64,000 bases of DNA from CABMGU01 sp964508495 (GCA_964508495.1 CAZDUA010000004.1:1-64000), one strand, 5' to 3'. Positions 34,684-43,455 are shown, counted from the first letter of the stretch. Translations and numbers: made by a program. Notes: generated from the sequence alone by a model not told the origin.

Positions 34684-35778
34684 TTATTGCTTTGAGAATA
34701 CGAGTATAAACAGTTCTTCAGCGCCCTGCATTACTTTTCTTTCGCTTTCAACCTTGAATTTGAACTCTTCAGCTTTTTTCTTCAGAATGTCAACGCCGCG
34801 CTTCATGACAACACAGATTTTGCCGGACTTTTTCAAGATGAACTCTGCTTGATAGAAGACTTGATGATAAATTTTCTCAACAGTCGCATCAGCAATACTC
34901 CTGCCTGGCTGGACAGGAAGAGTTATTATGCGGTCGAGAAAATTCTTGCCAAACTTGGCATCAAGCCATTTCATATCAGCCCTGCTGAACTCAATAGATT
35001 TAACCACGCCAGCAATCTTGGCATTCTTTCTAGAAGCAGAAACGTGCTTGAAATTATCATCCATGGCAATAATGGTTCCTTTGAAATCAGTCTCTTCGTC
35101 TTTCAATTCATACTTGAAATCAGGAAGACGAGAAAAACCAAGCCTTTCCTTGCCAAACTTATGAGAAGAAGTATTCGTGGCAAACAAAGCAGCCTCTATT
35201 GGAATAATTCCATGACGACAGAACGGGTCAAGAAGAGACTGCTTAGTTTCATAACCAGAAATCGGCAACAAAGCAGCAGCAATATTACCCTTCAAAGCAT
35301 CAGTGCCAAGAAAAATACGATAATCTCTACGGCCAAGATCAATACCAGAAAAGTCAACACCCAAATAACCATCATTACCGTCAATCAAAAGGAAGAAAAT
35401 AGTCTGAGGGCTTTTACGCTCAATAGTTACTTTATATTTCTCAACAAGAGCACGATTAAGCACAAGCTCAACATCAAAAGAAGTGAAATCGTGCTTGCCT
35501 GTCCTTTCACATACTAAGACGGCAGTTTTGTCGATAAATGGAAGGTCTTTCAAGATTTCAGGGCCTGGAGTTCCTGACAGTTTGAACGAAGACAAAAGAA
35601 GAATAACTTTAGAAAAAGTACGACCATGATAACACAAGTCAACCAAGTCCTGCTCAGACTTACAAGAAAAAAACACTTTGCCAGGAGAAATTTTAATATT
35701 TGAAGCAGAAATTAATTTTTTGATTTCATCAGCACTAACGTCCTCTAAGCCGATATGCGTTAGAACAAGCCCGTTCAT
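34684..35778 (-). CDS. THUMP-domain methyltransferase with degenerate catalytic motifs
   Basis: 364 residues. An N-terminal THUMP-like region (to about residue 150) is followed by a Rossmann methyltransferase of the Trm14/TrmN type (tRNA guanine-N2 methylation). Motif I reads SLLDPFCRHGIIPIEAALF; the family form is DPFCGSGTI.IEA, so the glycine loop is altered to RHG. Motif IV, normally (D/N)PPY, reads TLPVQPGRS. These changes suggest lost or altered catalysis. It is coupled to gyrA by a 4-bp overlap. Confidence 0.75.
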   Translation of the reverse strand: MNGLVLTHIGLEDVSADEIKKLISASNIKISPGKVFFSCKSEQDLVDLCYHGRTFSKVILLLSSFKLSGTPGPEILKDLPFIDKTAVLVCERTGKHDFTSFDVELVLNRALVEKYKVTIERKSPQTIFFLLIDGNDGYLGVDFSGIDLGRRDYRIFLGTDALKGNIAAALLPISGYETKQSLLDPFCRHGIIPIEAALFATNTSSHKFGKERLGFSRLPDFKYELKDEETDFKGTIIAMDDNFKHVSASRKNAKIAGVVKSIEFSRADMKWLDAKFGKNFLDRIITLPVQPGRSIADATVEKIYHQVFYQAEFILKKSGKICVVMKRGVDILKKKAEEFKFKVESERKVMQGAEELFILVFSKQ

Positions 35779-38216
35779 TCTTCTTCCAGAACAATCTTGG
35801 CAATACTAATGACTTTGTCCTTCTCATCCAATTTCATCACTCTTACGCCTTGAGTGTTCCTACCAATAACGCTAATACCATTGACAGGAGTACGAATAAG
35901 AACACCGTTCTGGGAAATAAGCATTAATTCATCACTATCTGTAACGCTGGCAATACTAACAACGCTGCCATTCTTATCAGTAATTTTGATATTGATTACT
36001 CCAACACCGCCACGATTAATTAATCTATAATCAGAAATCGGAGAACGCTTACCATGACCATTCTCCGTGACAGTAACCAATGAAAGCTTATCATCAGCAA
36101 TAGTAGCGCCAACAACAAAATCATCACGCAATCTTATACCGATAACACCGGTTGCAGTTCTGCCCATAGGACGAACGTCAGATTCGTGGAATTTTACGGC
36201 CATACCTTGTTTTGTAGCAATAATGATCTGCTGATTACCATCAGTCAACATGACAGACTTAAGCTCGTCTTTTTCTTCCAAACCAAGAGCGATAATACCG
36301 CCCTTTCGCGGATTGCTGAATTCAGCCAGCGAAGTCTTCTTAACAGTACCATTAGCGGTAACCATGAACAAGAACTTATTTTCTTCAAACTGCTTAACAG
36401 GAATAAACGCGGTAACTTTTTCTCCCTGGCTTAACTGAAGAAGGTTGACAATAGCAGTGCCTTTTGCATAACGGCCGGCCTCAGGCAGCTGATAAACCTT
36501 AATCCAGTGCACCTTGCCCAGACTGGTGAAAAATAGAATATAATCGTGAGTATTTGCAACGAACAAGTTCTCAATAAAGTCCTCTTCCTTAGCTTCTGCA
36601 GCAATAATGCCCTTGCCACCACGACGCTGCTGTTTATAGGTGTCCATTGGAAGACGCTTGACGTAGCCTGCATGAGTTATAGTAATGACATCATCTTCAG
36701 GCTTGATGAGAGATTCCTCCTCCATGGCAGCAATCTCTGACTCCAAAACCTGCGTTCTACGAGCATCACCATACTTTTCTTTGAGTTCTAAAAGCTCTGC
36801 CTTGATGATGCCCAAAATTTTCTGCTCGCTGGCAAGAATATCCTTCAGGTCCTTGATAAGACGAATGAGGTCTTCATGCTCAGCGCGAATCTTAGTCTGC
36901 TCAAGACTCGTCAGCCTGCGCAAAGTCATATCAAGAATAGCCTGCGCTTGTTTTTCTGACAGCTTATAGTCTTCCATCAATGATTTTTTAGCATCATCAG
37001 CAGACTTAGACCTCTTAATCAACTGAACAACAGCATCAATGTTGTTAAGTGCAACAATAAGGCCTTCCAACAAATGAGCCTTATTTTCGGCCTGCGTAAA
37101 ATCAAACTGAGTACGCTTACGCACGACCAAACGACGATAGTCAATATAATTCTGAATAAAATCCTTCAAAGAAAGAAGACGAGGCTGATTGTCAACAAGA
37201 GCAAGCATGTTAATGCCGAAAGTTTCTTGAAGGCGGCTGTGAGCGAATAATTGATTAAGAACAACATCAGAGTTAGCGCCCTGCTTAAGGTCAATGACAA
37301 CACGCATTCCCTCACGGTCACTTTCATCACGCAAATCAGAAATGCCCTGAACTTTTTTATCTCTAACAAGGTCGGCAATAGCCTTAATGAGCTCGGACTT
37401 ATTAACCATGTAAGGAATCTCGGTAACAATAATTCTCGTCTTGTTCTTGGCTTCCTCAATGCTAGTTTTAGCACGAACAACAATCCTGCCACGACCAGAC
37501 TTGTAAGCCTCCCTCAAACCAGAAGTGCCCATGATAATTCCGCCAGTTGGAAAATCAGGAGCTTTAACAGACTGCATCAAAGAAGGAATGTCAATATCAG
37601 GATTGTCTATTGTTTTTATGGTGGCATCGCAGACTTCCGACATGTTATGCGGAGGAATGTTAGTCGCCATACCAACAGCAATACCAGAGCTACCATTAAT
37701 CAGCAGATTAGGAACTTTAGCAGGCAAGACAGAAGGCTCTTGCAAAGAACCATCAAAGTTAGGAACAAAATTAACAGTCTCTTTTTCGATGTCCTGAAGC
37801 ATTTCTTCCGCGAGCTTATTCAAACGAGCCTCAGTATAACGCATAGCTGCGGCATTATCACCATCAACAGAACCAAAATTGCCCTGACCTTGAACCAATG
37901 GATATCTTAATGAAAAGTCTTGCGCTAATCGAACCATTGCATCGTAAACCGACATATCACCATGAGGGTGATACTTACCAAGAACTTCACCAACAATCCT
38001 TGCACTCTTCTTGGAAGGCTTGTTATGCAACATGCCCATATCGTACATTGCAAAAAGAACTCTGCGGTGAACCGGCTTAAGACCATCTCTCACGTCAGGA
38101 AGAGCACGGCCAACAATAACGGACATAGAATAATCTAAGTAAGAAGCCTTCATCTCCTGCTCGATAATGCGGGAGACAATCTTTTCTGGTTTTGGCTCTG
38201 GTTTTGCGTCAGACAT
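35775..38216 (-). CDS. gyrA: DNA gyrase subunit A
   Basis: 813 residues, bacterial-type. Winged-helix and tower domains with the catalytic tyrosine in NAAAMRYTEARL (about residue 125), the QGQGNFGS loop before it, and a C-terminal beta-pinwheel. The GyrA-box QQRRGGKGI, which allows negative supercoiling, is present near residue 535, so this is gyrase rather than topo IV. GyrB is not in the window. The genome also has topo VI. A TATA box (cctttttatcg) lies near 38232-38243. Confidence 0.96.
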   Translation of the reverse strand: MSDAKPEPKPEKIVSRIIEQEMKASYLDYSMSVIVGRALPDVRDGLKPVHRRVLFAMYDMGMLHNKPSKKSARIVGEVLGKYHPHGDMSVYDAMVRLAQDFSLRYPLVQGQGNFGSVDGDNAAAMRYTEARLNKLAEEMLQDIEKETVNFVPNFDGSLQEPSVLPAKVPNLLINGSSGIAVGMATNIPPHNMSEVCDATIKTIDNPDIDIPSLMQSVKAPDFPTGGIIMGTSGLREAYKSGRGRIVVRAKTSIEEAKNKTRIIVTEIPYMVNKSELIKAIADLVRDKKVQGISDLRDESDREGMRVVIDLKQGANSDVVLNQLFAHSRLQETFGINMLALVDNQPRLLSLKDFIQNYIDYRRLVVRKRTQFDFTQAENKAHLLEGLIVALNNIDAVVQLIKRSKSADDAKKSLMEDYKLSEKQAQAILDMTLRRLTSLEQTKIRAEHEDLIRLIKDLKDILASEQKILGIIKAELLELKEKYGDARRTQVLESEIAAMEEESLIKPEDDVITITHAGYVKRLPMDTYKQQRRGGKGIIAAEAKEEDFIENLFVANTHDYILFFTSLGKVHWIKVYQLPEAGRYAKGTAIVNLLQLSQGEKVTAFIPVKQFEENKFLFMVTANGTVKKTSLAEFSNPRKGGIIALGLEEKDELKSVMLTDGNQQIIIATKQGMAVKFHESDVRPMGRTATGVIGIRLRDDFVVGATIADDKLSLVTVTENGHGKRSPISDYRLINRGGVGVINIKITDKNGSVVSIASVTDSDELMLISQNGVLIRTPVNGISVIGRNTQGVRVMKLDEKDKVISIAKIVLEEE

Positions 38217-38292
38217 AAAAGAAACCTTTATCGACGATAAAAAGGAGATTTTAGGGCTTTATAATGGTTATTATTTTCAATATGGAAAATTA

Positions 38293-38439
38293 TTACAGAT
38301 TTGACTTCAGAATCGCGGTCCTAATTACGAAATTCTTCCCGCAATAAACACACCTTTTTGACTTATTACCAATAATATCAGAACGCGACTCGTACAACAT
38401 ATGATTGCCACAATGACGGCACTTCAAGAATAATTTCAT
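38293..38439 (-). CDS. 48-residue zinc-ribbon protein
   Basis: A very small gene with two Cys-x2-Cys pairs: CRHC (residues 7-10) and CVYC (residues 30-33), 19 residues between them, and a basic C-terminus. It most likely folds as a single zinc ribbon. Its ATG overlaps the ScpB stop codon as ATGA, which strongly supports real translation. Similar ribbons are often RNA- or DNA-binding; no function can be assigned. Confidence 0.75.
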   Translation of the reverse strand: MKLFLKCRHCGNHMLYESRSDIIGNKSKRCVYCGKNFVIRTAILKSNL

Positions 38440-39668
38440 TCCTTGTTTTCTTCCTCTTCAGGCTCACCAGACAACATTTTCTTAATCTTCTCCTCAATCT
38501 TAGCTTCCATCTCAGGGGGAACACCCTTAGGATACAAACCCTTGCCCTCCTCAAACGTCTTTTGTTTCATACGGGCAGTCTTTTCAGCAGCCTCTTTAGA
38601 AATCTTCTGTTCAGAAGTCAGAACAACCTCTTCGACTTTTTCCTCTCTCTTCTCAGGCAAAATAATCTCATCAGGTTTTTCTTCCTTTACTAGCTTGTGC
38701 TTCTTTTCTTTCAAGGGCTTTCCGACTTTAGGAACTTCAAGAACTGGCGCTTCTTCAGCAACTTCCTCAACTGACTTTGCTGCTTCTTCCAACGACTCAG
38801 GAATTACTGGCTTTTCAACGTGCTCTCTAGGATGATGAACAGCATGAGCGTGCTTATGATGAGGCTTTTTCTTATGATGATGTTTTTTGTGCGGGTGCTC
38901 TTCAACAGGAACAAGAGGACGCTCATCAGGAGGAATACTCTCCAACGGAACATCATACACTGGAAGTTCGCCAACTTTTTCCTCAACAATCTCAATACCA
39001 GTAGGAAGCAATTCCTGAACAGGCTGGATAACAGGATATTCCTCCAACTTTTGCGGAGCGCCATTATCAGGCTGCAAAACAATCTGAGGATTCTCCAACT
39101 GCTCAGCAGTAGTCTTGCGCTGGTCTACTCCAAACTGCTCTATCTCCGTCTCCTTAGCCTCAATGGCCTTCTCAACATCACCCGCACTCGTAAACTTCTG
39201 CTTCAACTTAGAAGGGTCGATGTCAAAATATTCAAAAAATTTTGGAGTCAACTTGACAAGCTTAGACCTGCCGCTCTTCTCCCTCGTAATAAAACCAGAA
39301 TTCTCAAGCTGGGACAAATGATCATACGCCTTATTAGTCCTAATCTTAACGACTTTTGACTGAAGAACAGGAGCTTTGTAAGCAACAACGGCCAAAGTCT
39401 CAAGATGCCCCTTGGGAAGCTCGGTCTTAGTTACAACCTTCTTAATCACACCAACATACTTTTCCCTAACGGTAAGCTTCCAAGCACTACCATCCTGCAA
39501 AAGCATAGTAGGACTACCAGAAGAATCCAACAAAATCTTCCATTCTTCCAAGACAGCAAGAACTTCAGATTCTGAACGCTTGCAAAGCTTGGCCAGCTCA
39601 GAAAGCTCCAGCTTCCTTGCAGCGGCAAACGAGATAGCCTCTACAACGCGCTTAAGCTCTTCATCCAT
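38436..39668 (-). CDS. scpB: ScpB-like chromosome-segregation protein with long charged tail
   Basis: 410 residues. The first 180 residues are the tandem winged-helix ScpB domain (AISFAAARKLELSELAKLC, LETLAVVAYKAPVLQSKVVKIR). ScpB binds the kleisin ScpA in Smc complexes. The remaining 230 residues are disordered-looking: Pro/Glu-rich with a His/Lys block (HPHKKHHHKKKPHHKH near residue 258) and long Glu/Lys runs. Normal ScpB proteins end near 190 residues, so the tail is unusual. It overlaps the upstream gene by 8 bp and the zinc-ribbon gene by 4 bp. Confidence 0.85.
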   Translation of the reverse strand: MDEELKRVVEAISFAAARKLELSELAKLCKRSESEVLAVLEEWKILLDSSGSPTMLLQDGSAWKLTVREKYVGVIKKVVTKTELPKGHLETLAVVAYKAPVLQSKVVKIRTNKAYDHLSQLENSGFITREKSGRSKLVKLTPKFFEYFDIDPSKLKQKFTSAGDVEKAIEAKETEIEQFGVDQRKTTAEQLENPQIVLQPDNGAPQKLEEYPVIQPVQELLPTGIEIVEEKVGELPVYDVPLESIPPDERPLVPVEEHPHKKHHHKKKPHHKHAHAVHHPREHVEKPVIPESLEEAAKSVEEVAEEAPVLEVPKVGKPLKEKKHKLVKEEKPDEIILPEKREEKVEEVVLTSEQKISKEAAEKTARMKQKTFEEGKGLYPKGVPPEMEAKIEEKIKKMLSGEPEEEENKE

Positions 39669-40224
39669 TAGTAACGTACACCTGGCCCTCTTTTTTCAAC
39701 GCGTCCTTCTTGACCAAGCCTTCAACAAAAGGCTTCAACTCATCAACGCCAATACCCAAATAATTCGAAAGCTCGTCCAAAGACTGAGGCTTCATATTGC
39801 AAACAAATTTGATAAAATTATGAACAATATTCAAAGCATTCTTGTCCAAAACCTGCTTCTGAGCCGTCAAACCCTTCAGCATCATATCAGTCTGGTGCAG
39901 TTTAGCCTGCAAGTCATTAACAAAATCCTCAAATTGCGCCATGTCAATACTCAACTGTTCAGGACTCATGATCTCAACAGTACTCGGCATTGTGTCAAAA
40001 CAGAAATCCAAAAGCTCCTGAGGGTCCTTAAACGATATCTGCAACTCAACAAACTGAGTAAAAAGCTTATCAGCAGGCACAGGCTCGGCATACTTCTCAA
40101 GCTGAACGTCCAAACCACCCTGCTTAAGCTTATCAACATGGTCCTGCAAAGCCTTAGCTATGTATTCCTTAGGAGCGCCAAGTATTTCCACTATACACCT
40201 AGCCACAATCTTCTGTCGTTCCAT
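39661..40224 (-). CDS. conserved-looking protein with C-terminal winged helix, in the ScpB operon
   Basis: 187 residues. No named family recognised. The first part alternates helices and strands, and FCFDTMPSTVEIMSPEQ stands out as a likely conserved core. A long helix follows, and the C-terminus (SLDELSNYLGIGVDELKPFVEGLVKKDAL) reads as a winged helix-turn-helix. Position before scpB suggests a part in chromosome structure, perhaps a kleisin-like partner, but sequence does not show this. The ATG at 40224 is preferred to upstream codons. Confidence 0.6.
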   Translation of the reverse strand: MERQKIVARCIVEILGAPKEYIAKALQDHVDKLKQGGLDVQLEKYAEPVPADKLFTQFVELQISFKDPQELLDFCFDTMPSTVEIMSPEQLSIDMAQFEDFVNDLQAKLHQTDMMLKGLTAQKQVLDKNALNIVHNFIKFVCNMKPQSLDELSNYLGIGVDELKPFVEGLVKKDALKKEGQVYVTNG

Positions 40225-40345
40225 ACCGGTAGTGCGAGCAATGACCAATTATAAAGCTTTTCATTCGACAAAATGGCTTAAGTTGTTATCGTCAAATAGT
40301 TACAAAAGCTTATAATGACAAATAAAAAAGACAGAACGGGGTGAA

Positions 40346-40858
40346 ATGATGGCACTATTTGGTTTTCTAAAGAAAAAACGTGAAGAAGAGCTACCAATGC
40401 CACCTCCACCAACACCTCCAGAAATGCCACCAATGATGAGAGGAGACATAGACTCGATAAGAGCGCCTTCTCCAGAAATGGCACAATTCTCAATGCCAGG
40501 AATGGAACACGAAGAACCACCATTACCGGAATTACCACTAGCTCTTCCAGCACCTGCGGAGGAAAGAGAGGTACGAATATTCGACAGGACAATCAGACCA
40601 GAAGAGCGTGAAGAACCAACAGAAACGGTAAGACCGCCAGTCAGGCCAACATTCGTAGCAGTAGAAGACTACAAAAGAATCATCAATGACACAAACATGA
40701 TAAGATCAAAACTAATGGACGCAGAAAACTTCGTAAAAAGACTAAGCGACCTAAAAAACGAAGAAGAAAGAGCGTTTGAGAAATGGAGAGTACAACTCGA
40801 AGACGTCGAGAAAAAACTAAATTACGTTGACCAGCTAATAGCAAAAGCAGAAAGGTGA
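40346..40858 (+). CDS. coiled-coil protein with proline-rich N-terminus (paralogue 1)
   Basis: 170 residues. Residues 1-100 are Pro/Met/Glu-rich and probably disordered. Residues 108-170 form a coiled coil (KRIINDTNMIRSKLMDAENF to LNYVDQLIAKAER) that aligns without gaps to the protein encoded next (40864). No known family. It starts a three-gene unit with its own GGTGAAATG start region. Confidence 0.65.
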   Translation: MMALFGFLKKKREEELPMPPPPTPPEMPPMMRGDIDSIRAPSPEMAQFSMPGMEHEEPPLPELPLALPAPAEEREVRIFDRTIRPEEREEPTETVRPPVRPTFVAVEDYKRIINDTNMIRSKLMDAENFVKRLSDLKNEEERAFEKWRVQLEDVEKKLNYVDQLIAKAER

Positions 40859-40863
40859 TTATT

Positions 40864-41094
40864 ATGGATGAAACAAGAGCGCCAGTGTTTGTCAAAATCG
40901 ACGAGTACAAAGATATAGTAGACATTATGACATTAATGAGAGATAAGCTCAGACAAGCCAAGTTCCTTCTAGACAAGATTGCAGAACTGAAAGCACAGGA
41001 AGACTCAGAACTAGCAACCTGGGCAAAAGAACTCGAAGACGTCGAAGCAAGAGTATCAAGCGTTGACAAAACACTCTCACAACCAAGCCTATAA
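40864..41094 (+). CDS. short coiled-coil protein (paralogue 2)
   Basis: 76 residues, almost entirely the coiled-coil domain of its upstream neighbour: YKDIVDIMTLMRDKLRQAK, then AELKAQEDSELATWAKELEDVEARV. It lacks the proline-rich region. It begins just after paralogue 1 (AGGTGATTATTATG), and its stop TAA overlaps the next ATG. Tandem duplication is likely; the two may form a heterodimeric coil. Confidence 0.65.
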   Translation: MDETRAPVFVKIDEYKDIVDIMTLMRDKLRQAKFLLDKIAELKAQEDSELATWAKELEDVEARVSSVDKTLSQPSL

Positions 41095-41468
41095 TGGAAG
41101 AAGAATTATTCTTTGTCGGAATCCGGGACCCAATAGAAATGAGGAAAGAGCTACTCACGTGCTCTAAAGACTTAATTGATTCTTTAAGACGATACGAACA
41201 ATACAAAGACGTCAAAGAACAAAAATTACAAAACATAATGGAACTAAAAAGAGTGTTTGACGAATTATTAGTTCTTAATAAAAAAATGAGAAATCATTTA
41301 CCACGAACACCACTCAGAGCACCACCAGCGATAAGAGAAATGGCACGCGAAGAAAGAAGACCAGTTGCCAAAGGCAAACAAACACCAATCAAGTTCACAC
41401 GAAGCAAAATAGACGTTCTCGAAGAAGAACTATCAAAAATAGAACAAAGACTAGGAAGCTTAGAGTAA
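41094..41468 (+). CDS. coiled-coil protein, third gene of the unit
   Basis: 124 residues. N-terminal helix (IEMRKELLTCSKDLIDSLRRYEQYKDVKEQKL), a hydrophobic heptad stretch, a proline-rich linker (PRTPLRAPP) and a C-terminal helix (IDVLEEELSKIEQRLGSLE). Not clearly related to the two before it. No function recognised. Linker-and-coil architecture suggests a structural or adaptor role with its neighbours. Confidence 0.6.
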   Translation: MEEELFFVGIRDPIEMRKELLTCSKDLIDSLRRYEQYKDVKEQKLQNIMELKRVFDELLVLNKKMRNHLPRTPLRAPPAIREMAREERRPVAKGKQTPIKFTRSKIDVLEEELSKIEQRLGSLE

Positions 41469-41473
41469 ATAAA

Positions 41474-42481
41474 TTAATCTCCTTCTATGTAATCAATCCA
41501 CTTTTCATAATCTTTGGGCGTAACTATTATGCTGTTTTCAGGTATAGTTAATTTAGCATCGGATAGCTTGACATTTTTTGCACCTTGTTTACCATAAACT
41601 GTATCGAAATCGTAAGAAGTTCTAGTCACAAGCTTTCCATCTTTATCCAATTCATCTATTACTAACGGCAGATGGAATTGATTATCAAAGCGGAACACAA
41701 TAAATTGCCCGAGTTTTGCTTTGTGCGAAAATTTGATTGAAAGAGAAGATTCAACACTTCCACCCGCCCACGATAAAATTTGCGTCGTGGTATCAATTTC
41801 CGCAGGAGCATTGGTAGCATATTCTTTCATAAGATCAACTGGGCTTTTAACATAGAACGGTTCGAAAAGACGAATAAGTTCGGACTCCTTCGCATCATAC
41901 CAATATTTGTTGAATTCTATTGGGATCTTTGTCTTGTCAATATTCTTATCTCCAGTGAAATTGAGATTGAAGAATGCAGGCAGATAAACGTTTTTCATTC
42001 CTTTGCTCTTCATTTCTTCCTTTGTCTTATAACTATTCCACCAATTTTCTTCAATTTCGCAACAGTTCACATAGATACTCTTTGTTTCTATATCCCAGTA
42101 CATCAGTCGATAGAAATAATTCCAGTACTGGTCATACCAAAATCCAGTGCTACGCTTTGTTCCTTGCACCGCAACACCTATTTGACCATCACTGAACCAA
42201 TAAGTAGTAGGTGCCTTATCCAAAAGTTCCTGCATTTTTGTTTTTCCAATTGCGGGTGGTGGAGTTTCAGTAGAGATTGGAGGAGGAGTTTCATCCTCGA
42301 TAGGTTTTGTTTCAATAGGTGTTTGCACTGGACAATCTTGAATGGACGACGCGGTACTCCCATCCCAACATTGAACAATGACTTTTTCAACAACCTTTTC
42401 TGGTACTTGTTGAACTTGAGGTGCACAGGATACCAAAAGAACTAGTAAAAACAATGTAAAAACCGATGATAACGCCCGCAT
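41474..42481 (-). CDS. secreted lipoprotein, LolA-like family (paralogue B)
   Basis: 335 residues. Signal peptide with lipobox VSC (Cys19), a Thr/Pro/Glu linker to about residue 75, then a domain homologous to the lipoprotein at 7498: starts MQELLDKAPTTYWF (versus MQQLIDRAPTAYYF) and shares FNLNFTG, DLMKEYA, KDGKLVTRTSYDFDT. It has the CCEIEENWW feature not in paralogue A. Codon use differs from neighbours, as for paralogue A. Ligand and role are unknown. Confidence 0.75.
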   Translation of the reverse strand: MRALSSVFTLFLLVLLVSCAPQVQQVPEKVVEKVIVQCWDGSTASSIQDCPVQTPIETKPIEDETPPPISTETPPPAIGKTKMQELLDKAPTTYWFSDGQIGVAVQGTKRSTGFWYDQYWNYFYRLMYWDIETKSIYVNCCEIEENWWNSYKTKEEMKSKGMKNVYLPAFFNLNFTGDKNIDKTKIPIEFNKYWYDAKESELIRLFEPFYVKSPVDLMKEYATNAPAEIDTTTQILSWAGGSVESSLSIKFSHKAKLGQFIVFRFDNQFHLPLVIDELDKDGKLVTRTSYDFDTVYGKQGAKNVKLSDAKLTIPENSIIVTPKDYEKWIDYIEGD

Positions 42482-42513
42482 TTCAACCAGTAAAGGTTTT
42501 ATATTTAAAAACG

Positions 42514-42969
42514 TTATTGAATTTTCAATTCTTTCTCAAGAATACCGCCATCAGGAGCCCAGACAAAAGTTGCAGTTACAAACTTTCCTTCTAAAACAGG
42601 CGGAAGCCAATGAGCATCACTAATCCACATCTGAGGATAAGGAAGATTATTTGCTGAAAACCATTCAGGCTTCATTTCCTCGCTCTCAGTTGGAACACCA
42701 GACCATTTATCAGAAACAAAAACGTGCACAACCTGGTCCCACTCAGGCTTATGCGGAAATTTAAAAGTCAGTTCAGCGTGTTTTTTCATCTGTTCTGCAA
42801 CAAGACCTGATTCCTCTTTAAGCTCGCGCAAAGCACCCTGTTCAACAGTCTCATTCAGTTCAACCTTGCCACCAAAACCATTCCACTTACCAGCACCAAG
42901 ACCCTTCTTTTTCATACCAAGAAGAATTCTACTACCATCACGGATTATACAGATAGTTGCGTTGCGCAT
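42514..42969 (-). CDS. NUDIX hydrolase, MTH1-like
   Basis: 151 residues. The NUDIX box is complete: GGKVELNETVEQGALRELKEESG, Glu residues in place for metal binding. The N-terminus (ILLGMKKKGLGAGKWNGFGGK) resembles MTH1/MutT enzymes that remove oxidised purine nucleotides. The start codon lies only 4 bp after the 3' end of the intron-containing tRNA-Leu on the same strand, so the mRNA may be released by tRNA 3' processing. Confidence 0.85.
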   Translation of the reverse strand: MRNATICIIRDGSRILLGMKKKGLGAGKWNGFGGKVELNETVEQGALRELKEESGLVAEQMKKHAELTFKFPHKPEWDQVVHVFVSDKWSGVPTESEEMKPEWFSANNLPYPQMWISDAHWLPPVLEGKFVTATFVWAPDGGILEKELKIQ

Positions 42970-42973
42970 AAAA

Positions 42974-43086
42974 TGCGGGGGGCAGGATTCGAACCTGCGA
43001 AGGCACTAAGCCAATAGCTTTCACCACAATCAACTATGGCAAGATGTGCTTGAGGCTATCCCCTTTGACCGCTCGGGAACCCCCGC
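42974..43086 (-). tRNA. tRNA-Leu (CAA) with a 29-nt intron
   Basis: Class II tRNA on the minus strand: acceptor GCGGGGG/CCCCCGC, anticodon stem ATAGC/GCTAT, anticodon CAA at 43052-43050, a long variable arm, T arm GCAGGTTCGAATCCTGC and discriminator A73. Between G37 (43049) and position 38 (43019) lie 29 extra bases (43048-43020), the canonical archaeal intron position. CACA/TGTG and TCA/TGA pairs can build a bulge-helix-bulge for splicing endonuclease. Confidence 0.93.
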
Positions 43087-43122
43087 GATAATAGAATGAG
43101 TTCTAGTGTTCTTTTTTAAATC

Positions 43123-43455
43123 TTATGTCGTCGAAACAGAATATTCATTACAAATTCTTTTCGCATCAGGATTCGTCTGGCCAGGACATTTCGTCGCAAG
43201 TTCGAACTCCAACAAGTCCTCAGTCATAGCTCTCAAAGCAGCATAATCGCTTGCAGAAGCACCGCCCTGCTGGTAATACATGCTGTCCTCGCGAATAGGA
43301 TTGTAAACGGCGCCTTGACCAACGCCAATTGACTGGCCACCACCAATGCCTTGAACAGCACCAGTAGCATCATCCCGCATACCAATAAAAGCCAAAGTAC
43401 CAAGAGCTAATAACGCGACAACCAACAAAGACGACATTGAAGCTTTCTTGTTCAT
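43123..43455 (-). CDS. small secreted or membrane-anchored protein
   Basis: 110 residues. One N-terminal hydrophobic segment (MSSLLVVALLALGTLAFIG), then a Gly/Gln-rich stretch (GIGGGQSIGVGQGAVYN), then a short polar domain with two cysteines. No family recognised; it could be a single-pass or cleaved secreted protein. It is divergent from the RNase J gene. Confidence 0.55.
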   Translation of the reverse strand: MNKKASMSSLLVVALLALGTLAFIGMRDDATGAVQGIGGGQSIGVGQGAVYNPIREDSMYYQQGGASASDYAALRAMTEDLLEFELATKCPGQTNPDAKRICNEYSVSTT

